Positions 43,082-47,186 of a stretch of 47,186 bases of DNA are shown in pieces. Below the pieces are notes generated by a model. The model had not been told where the DNA came from. It was given only the letters and a program-made list of their open reading frames with translations, and made no database searches. Origin of the DNA: Bacteroidales bacterium. Its GTDB lineage: Bacteria > Bacteroidota > Bacteroidia > Bacteroidales > PUMT01. The stretch is taken from the NCBI GenBank assembly GCA_007120695.1, contig SKND01000143.1:1-47186 (forward strand), in the 5' to 3' direction. The translations under genes were made by a program, and so were the position numbers. How positions within the stretch are numbered: the stretch's first letter is position 1; each line of letters starts with the position of its first letter.

Positions 43082-44434
43082 TTAAAACAGGTAATTAAGA
43101 CCGATATACAGTCCTCCTCCTCCATCCCGGTTATCGAGAGGTTTTCCGTAATCAACGGCGACAATGAAGTTTTCATTCATCGCTATCCTGAAACCTCCTC
43201 CCAGGGTAAGGTGCAAAGACTCCTCCCCGCTATTGTAATACTGGAAAAACTCAGAACCCGCAGGTACATCAATCTCTCTCTCACCTACAACCTGCCCGGC
43301 ATCCATAAAGCCGTTAAATGCCAGGTAGATATTCTGATTGAACAAGACAGTCCTGTAAAACTTCCAGCGAAGTTCAAAATTACCAAAAGCAATTCCGTCT
43401 CCTACCACACGGTTACGCAACATGCCTCTTACCGTTCTGGATCCTCCCAGTCCGTCAGTATTGGATGAAAGAGAAAAGGAGTTTATCATATAGGGTAACA
43501 TATAGAAAGGCACATTACCACCCAGGGTTCCCTGGTAATTAAGCCTGTAGGCAAATGAGAGGTCATTTTCAATTATGGTGAAATACTGCCTGTGGGTAAG
43601 AGACAGCCTCGAATATGCAAAATCGCCGTTACCCATAAATCCGGGTGCCGCAAATACTACAGCTTCAGACCATATTCCCGACATGGGATTGGATTCATTA
43701 TCGCGGGTATCATAAACTACTCCGAGCTTGAAGTGATGTGTACTGCCACCGTCCTTTTCCTCCCGGGATATCACTCCCCAGTCAACATACCGGTCGTATA
43801 AACCGGGGACTTCATCAAGGCCGGGAAGCCTGTCCTCCTCATCCTGACCCTCATTCAGGGCGTCAATATCAACCGGTCCGATTGTGTTACGCATTAATCC
43901 TGCTCCGGCTATCCACCTTAGTTCTCTTCCCGATAATCTGCCCTGGAAATCAAGCGTAAAGCGGAACATGTTCCTCTCGTGCCTGTAAAACATGCGGCTT
44001 CTGTAATCATCGTCCGAATCATCCTCCCAAAGTGAATTGTATACCGCATTATAGCCGTTGAACCCGTAAAAGTCCAGTGCTTTTTCAGTAAAATAACTTA
44101 AATCGGCCGTTACCCTTATACTGGGTATCAGGAATTCGCTGTCATAAAAAAGCCTGTTTATTCCACTGCCCTTCGTGTAGCGTGATATCTCCGCATAGAT
44201 CTTATGCAGATACTTAGGGTATGATGAACCGTCTCCATAATAATAGAAGTCCACCAGTCCCCCATACTGAAAACCGAGATCCGTGTTATAGGATAAAGCT
44301 GGGAGTGCCCCGAAGGTCCATCCGGTCTTTCCGGGGTTCTCCTCATCATTGTTTGCCATCAGGCCTGATGCACCGGCCAGCAAAAAGGTAACAGAAACAA
44401 AAAATGGCAATGTCCGGTTTCGTATTGTGCTCAT
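43082..44434 (-). CDS. Omp85/BamA-type outer membrane barrel without POTRA
   Basis: 450 aa with a signal peptide cut near LMAN. After about 35 residues the strands of a 16-stranded barrel begin; GGSRTVRGMLRNRVVGDG carries the loop 6 VRGF/Y-type motif of Omp85. The C-terminus is an aromatic (NYLF), as for outer membrane proteins. No POTRA domain is present, unlike BamA and TamA, so it belongs to the short Omp85 group (DUF5982-like, surface or periplasmic role unknown). Strongly alternating hydrophobic and polar residues. ATG at 44434. The gap to the fabI start holds nothing clear. Confidence 0.82.
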   Translation of the reverse strand: MSTIRNRTLPFFVSVTFLLAGASGLMANNDEENPGKTGWTFGALPALSYNTDLGFQYGGLVDFYYYGDGSSYPKYLHKIYAEISRYTKGSGINRLFYDSEFLIPSIRVTADLSYFTEKALDFYGFNGYNAVYNSLWEDDSDDDYRSRMFYRHERNMFRFTLDFQGRLSGRELRWIAGAGLMRNTIGPVDIDALNEGQDEEDRLPGLDEVPGLYDRYVDWGVISREEKDGGSTHHFKLGVVYDTRDNESNPMSGIWSEAVVFAAPGFMGNGDFAYSRLSLTHRQYFTIIENDLSFAYRLNYQGTLGGNVPFYMLPYMINSFSLSSNTDGLGGSRTVRGMLRNRVVGDGIAFGNFELRWKFYRTVLFNQNIYLAFNGFMDAGQVVGEREIDVPAGSEFFQYYNSGEESLHLTLGGGFRIAMNENFIVAVDYGKPLDNRDGGGGLYIGLNYLF

Positions 44435-44525
44435 ATAGTGTTCTTTTTAATGTGTAATTAAGAAACAATAATTAAGCAAGAAAAAGAATAAAAAGAATAT
44501 TAAAAAATAAATTCATCTGTTTTTG

Positions 44526-44567
44526 ATTTTTTTCATCCGTTTGTTTGTAATTTACGCATAAAAAATT
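44526..44567 (-). repeat. Structured intergenic repeat, copy D (partial)
   Basis: A stem between 44526-44539 and 44555-44567 and a loop at 44540-44554 match the first hairpin of copies A to C, in inverse orientation. Aligned to copy A, about 33 of 40 bases agree. The conserved AAGCGCAGCGG block is missing. It lies between divergent genes, upstream of the penicillin acylase gene. Confidence 0.55.
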
Positions 44568-44613
44568 GACCTGCGGTCGATTTCTCATTCTAATTTCAAC
44601 ACATTGCAGTAAT

Positions 44614-44642
44614 ATTGATCCGATGAGAAATTAATATATTTG
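44614..44642 (+). promoter_or_regulatory. Promoter for the penicillin acylase family gene
   Basis: ATTG (44614-44617), 17-nt spacer, TATATTTG (44635-44642), a full -7 match. The start of transcription would be near 44649, 22 nt before the ATG. Confidence 0.45.
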
Positions 44643-44670
44643 ATTCTACCATAACCAAAACCAAATCCAA

Positions 44671-47082
44671 ATGCAATTATTCAGAAAAATTCTCACTGTA
44701 ACAGGCATCGTTTTGCTTATTCTCCTTGTAGCAGGCTTTATAATTATTAGAAACATATCAAGAAAAGCACTGCCGGATTATAACCTGGATGTTACAATTG
44801 AAGGTCTTGCAGGAGAAGTGACGGTAATAAGGGATCCACATGCAGTACCGGCAATAATTGCGGAAAATGAGAATGACCTCTACCGGGCCGTCGGATATGT
44901 AATGGCCCAGGACAGGCTCTGGCAGATGGACCTGCTAAGAAGGGTAACAACCGGCCGGCTGTCGGAAATGTTTGGAGAAGATATGGTTGACACAGACCTG
45001 CTGTTACGTTCGTTGCGTATTCCCGAAAAAACAGAGCTGGTTCTCCGGCAAACCGACCAGGAGGTGATGAATGCCCTGGAAGCATTCTCCGATGGAGTGA
45101 ACCAGTTCATAGACATGAACCGAGGTAACCTGCCCCCAGAGTTTACTATTCTCGGTTACGAACCTGAATACTGGGAGCCGTCACATTCAGTCAACCTTAC
45201 CGGTTATATGGCATGGGACCTGAACATGGGCTGGTCTACCGAGGTAGTATTGCATAAACTGCGGGAAAAGATTGACGACGATAAGTTCAGGGAACTTATA
45301 CCCGACCTTGATATGCACCCAAGCTATGTTTTTCCGGCAGGGATGCTCTCAAAAGCAGAGCTCCGGTCGGTACTCATGGAGCAATCGTCGAAACTACAGG
45401 AAAAAGGGCTCCTTATCTTTAGCGGGAGTAACAACTGGGCAGTATCGGGAGAGAAGAGCACAACGGGCAAGCCCATATTTGCCAACGATATGCACCTGGG
45501 ACTATTTGCACCGGGTATATGGTACCAGATGCACCATATCATAGAGGGAGAGCTTAACGTTACTGGTGTCGTACTCCCCGGCCAGCCCTTTGTCATTTCA
45601 GGCCACAATGAAAGAATAGCCTGGGGGATGACCAACGTGATGCTGGATGATATGGACTTCTATCTTGAAACAGTAAATCCTGATAACCCACGCCAGTATA
45701 TGTATATGGGGGAATGGATAGATATGGAGGTGCGCACGGAGACGATACAAACCGGAAAAAACAGTTCTGTTGAAAAGGAGCTCCTCTTTACACACAGGGG
45801 CCCGGTTATCTCCGATTTCAAAGACGTGGATGATCAGGTTATCTCGATGAAATGGACAGGTAATGAATACAGTAACGAGGTACGAAGCGTATACCTCCTG
45901 AACCGGGCCGGTAACTGGGAGGAGTTCAGGGAGGCTCTCACCACATTTTTGTCAGTCAGCCAGAACATCAATTATGCTGACGTAGATGGCAATATTGGGT
46001 TGCAGACCGCTGCGGGTATACCAATCAGGGAGGGCAGAGGAATATTCATTGTCTCGGGTGAAGACAATACATACGACTGGAAGGGGTTTGTACCCTTTGA
46101 GGAATTACCTTCGGTGTATAATCCGCCATCAGGTTTTGTCGCTTCTGCAAACAACAGAACAGTGCCTGATGATTATCCCTACTATATAAGTTACTGGTTC
46201 GACCCGCCAAACAGGTACGATCGCATAAGTGAGATGCTGATGGAAAAAGAGAGGCTTTCGACAGACGATTTCAAGGCAATAATGGGAGACAAGAAATCAA
46301 AAATGACTGAAAGGATCCTTCCTCGACTGCTCCATGAACTTGGAGGTATATCAAGACCAACAATAACCGGACGTCGTGCAATTGAGATGCTTGCCGGATG
46401 GGACCTGACCTACGGTCCGGATCGTGCGGAACCACTGATATTCGAAAAATTCTACATGCAGTTTATTGAAAATCTGCTTCTCGCAGATATGGGAGAAGAG
46501 CTTTACAATGAGTTTATCGGAAGTAAAATACTTGTACGCAATCTTGTTGACCAGATATGGTTCAGAAGAGAATCGGCCTGGTTCAAAGGAGACAAAACCC
46601 AAACTGGCCCCGGCACGTTTTCAGATATAGTGCACAAAAGCTTTTATGAAGCAATCGAATGGGCAGAGCTCAATTTCGGACCTAATCCTGACAGATGGGC
46701 ATGGGGAGATGTTCATAAGCTCACTCTTGACCATCACATCGGATCTGTAAGGATTATCGACAGGTTGTTCAAACTTAACAGGGGGCCATGGTCGCCGGGA
46801 GGAAGCTTCCATACAGTATGCCCCTATTCATACAGCTTCACAAATCCTTTTGACATTAATCACGGGGCTTCACAGAGGCATATTTACTCAACCGGCAACT
46901 GGGACGATTCCTTCTCGGTAATTCCCACGGGAACATCAGGTATTCCTGCAAGCGATTACTATTGCGATCAGACTGATATGTATGTCAATGGTCTCTACAG
47001 GGAGGATGTTTTTTCAAAAACGAAGGTTGAGAATGCGGGAAGGTACAGGATGAAAATGATCCCGGCACAAAACAAAGATTAA
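44671..47082 (+). CDS. Penicillin acylase family N-terminal nucleophile hydrolase
   Basis: 803 aa with an N-terminal membrane anchor or signal (about 5-27). Alpha-chain-like region about 40-240; the self-processing nucleophile is Ser253 in GSNNWAVSG, with the beta-chain-like remainder (GQPFVISGHNERIAWGMTNV, HRGPVISDF, ASANNRTVP). Family members cleave amide bonds (penicillin, homoserine lactones, cyclic lipopeptides). The length is normal and the segment between chains is short. It could also be a quorum-quenching or peptide amidase; the sequence does not decide. Single gene with an upstream promoter. Confidence 0.93.
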   Translation: MQLFRKILTVTGIVLLILLVAGFIIIRNISRKALPDYNLDVTIEGLAGEVTVIRDPHAVPAIIAENENDLYRAVGYVMAQDRLWQMDLLRRVTTGRLSEMFGEDMVDTDLLLRSLRIPEKTELVLRQTDQEVMNALEAFSDGVNQFIDMNRGNLPPEFTILGYEPEYWEPSHSVNLTGYMAWDLNMGWSTEVVLHKLREKIDDDKFRELIPDLDMHPSYVFPAGMLSKAELRSVLMEQSSKLQEKGLLIFSGSNNWAVSGEKSTTGKPIFANDMHLGLFAPGIWYQMHHIIEGELNVTGVVLPGQPFVISGHNERIAWGMTNVMLDDMDFYLETVNPDNPRQYMYMGEWIDMEVRTETIQTGKNSSVEKELLFTHRGPVISDFKDVDDQVISMKWTGNEYSNEVRSVYLLNRAGNWEEFREALTTFLSVSQNINYADVDGNIGLQTAAGIPIREGRGIFIVSGEDNTYDWKGFVPFEELPSVYNPPSGFVASANNRTVPDDYPYYISYWFDPPNRYDRISEMLMEKERLSTDDFKAIMGDKKSKMTERILPRLLHELGGISRPTITGRRAIEMLAGWDLTYGPDRAEPLIFEKFYMQFIENLLLADMGEELYNEFIGSKILVRNLVDQIWFRRESAWFKGDKTQTGPGTFSDIVHKSFYEAIEWAELNFGPNPDRWAWGDVHKLTLDHHIGSVRIIDRLFKLNRGPWSPGGSFHTVCPYSYSFTNPFDINHGASQRHIYSTGNWDDSFSVIPTGTSGIPASDYYCDQTDMYVNGLYREDVFSKTKVENAGRYRMKMIPAQNKD

Positions 47083-47108
47083 ACCAGGAATGGTCATAAT
47101 TGCCGTCA

Positions 47109-47186
47109 TCATTCTCCAAGCAGTTCACGTGCATTTACAAGAGCAGCCTCAGACAGTCCGTCGCTGCTAAGCATCCTGGCGATCTC
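47109..47186 (-). CDS. recN: C-terminal end of probable DNA repair protein RecN (partial)
   Basis: Only the last 25 codons are in the window; the gene runs off the right edge. The peptide EIARMLSSDGLSEAALVNAR with a Leu-Leu-Gly-Glu end fits the RecN C-terminus after the Walker B region (EIARML...A...AR.LL). It is convergent with the acylase gene, 26 nt away. The call rests on a short stretch. Confidence 0.55.
   Translation of the reverse strand, partial: EIARMLSSDGLSEAALVNARELLGE

Overview
The window looks like a chromosomal piece of an anaerobic or facultatively anaerobic Bacteroidota (Bacteroidales/Marinilabiliales type). The support is gene content: a long-form NusB, a DUF3276 (PUR-alpha-like) protein, fused FeoA-FeoB with its Cys-rich partner, a TPR/PD40/OmpA protein of PorE type, a tricorn-like S41 protease, a sodium-pumping methylmalonyl-CoA decarboxylase, and promoters that fit the Bacteroidota TTTG / TAnnTTTG pattern. 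I saw no rRNA, tRNA, insertion sequence, prophage or CRISPR array. Most genes are ordinary housekeeping or metabolic genes, in short operons on both strands.

Layout. 1-4 kb: nusB flanked by two copies of a structured repeat, the DUF3276 gene, an ADP-ribosylglycohydrolase-like protein with a damaged metal site, and a hypothetical gene. 4-7.2 kb: iron uptake (feoAB fusion, Cys-rich partner, DUF456). 7.2-9.1 kb: a secreted serine beta-lactamase-like hydrolase. 9.1-10.85 kb: mgtE with a 5' leader that reads as an M-box (ykoK) magnesium riboswitch, including its own terminator and a competing hairpin. 11.1-12.6 kb: pepD. 12.7-21.8 kb: rubredoxin, the sodium-pump decarboxylase beta subunit, then a four-gene plus-strand operon (Nramp-like transporter, M20 peptidase, NAD-dependent epimerase-like protein, DapA-like aldolase) lying between the beta subunit and the rest of the decarboxylase (epimerase mce, mmdA, gamma subunit, biotin carrier). 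22-25.2 kb: a NagZ-like GH3 plus beta-lactamase fusion that is a paralogue of the 7.2-kb hydrolase. 25.7-32.4 kb: tricorn-like protease, OsmC protein, PorE-like protein, queE. 32.5-36.2 kb: alkaline phosphatase and cysDN. 36.4-40.7 kb: histidine degradation (formiminotransferase-cyclodeaminase, hutI) with a DUF819 membrane protein. 41-47.2 kb: a lipoprotein/PepSY pair, fabI, an Omp85-type barrel, a penicillin acylase family protein and the 3' end of a probable recN.

The most interesting signals are non-coding. (1) Four intergenic copies (near 1, 1274, 10941 and 44526) of a repeat share a hairpin whose loop carries an AAATTACACACA-like motif. Stem bases change in compensating pairs between copies, and two copies end in terminator-like hairpins that also covary. 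This looks like a structured RNA or mobile palindromic family. (2) An M-box riboswitch controls mgtE. (3) Two separate inverted repeats sit at the feoAB promoter. Protein-level oddities include the Nramp-like transporter with GPGS in place of DPGN, the epimerase-like protein lacking the YxxxK lysine, the ADP-ribosylglycohydrolase lacking three of four metal-site aspartates, and the GH3-lactamase paralogue pair in which one member has lost the GH3 barrel.
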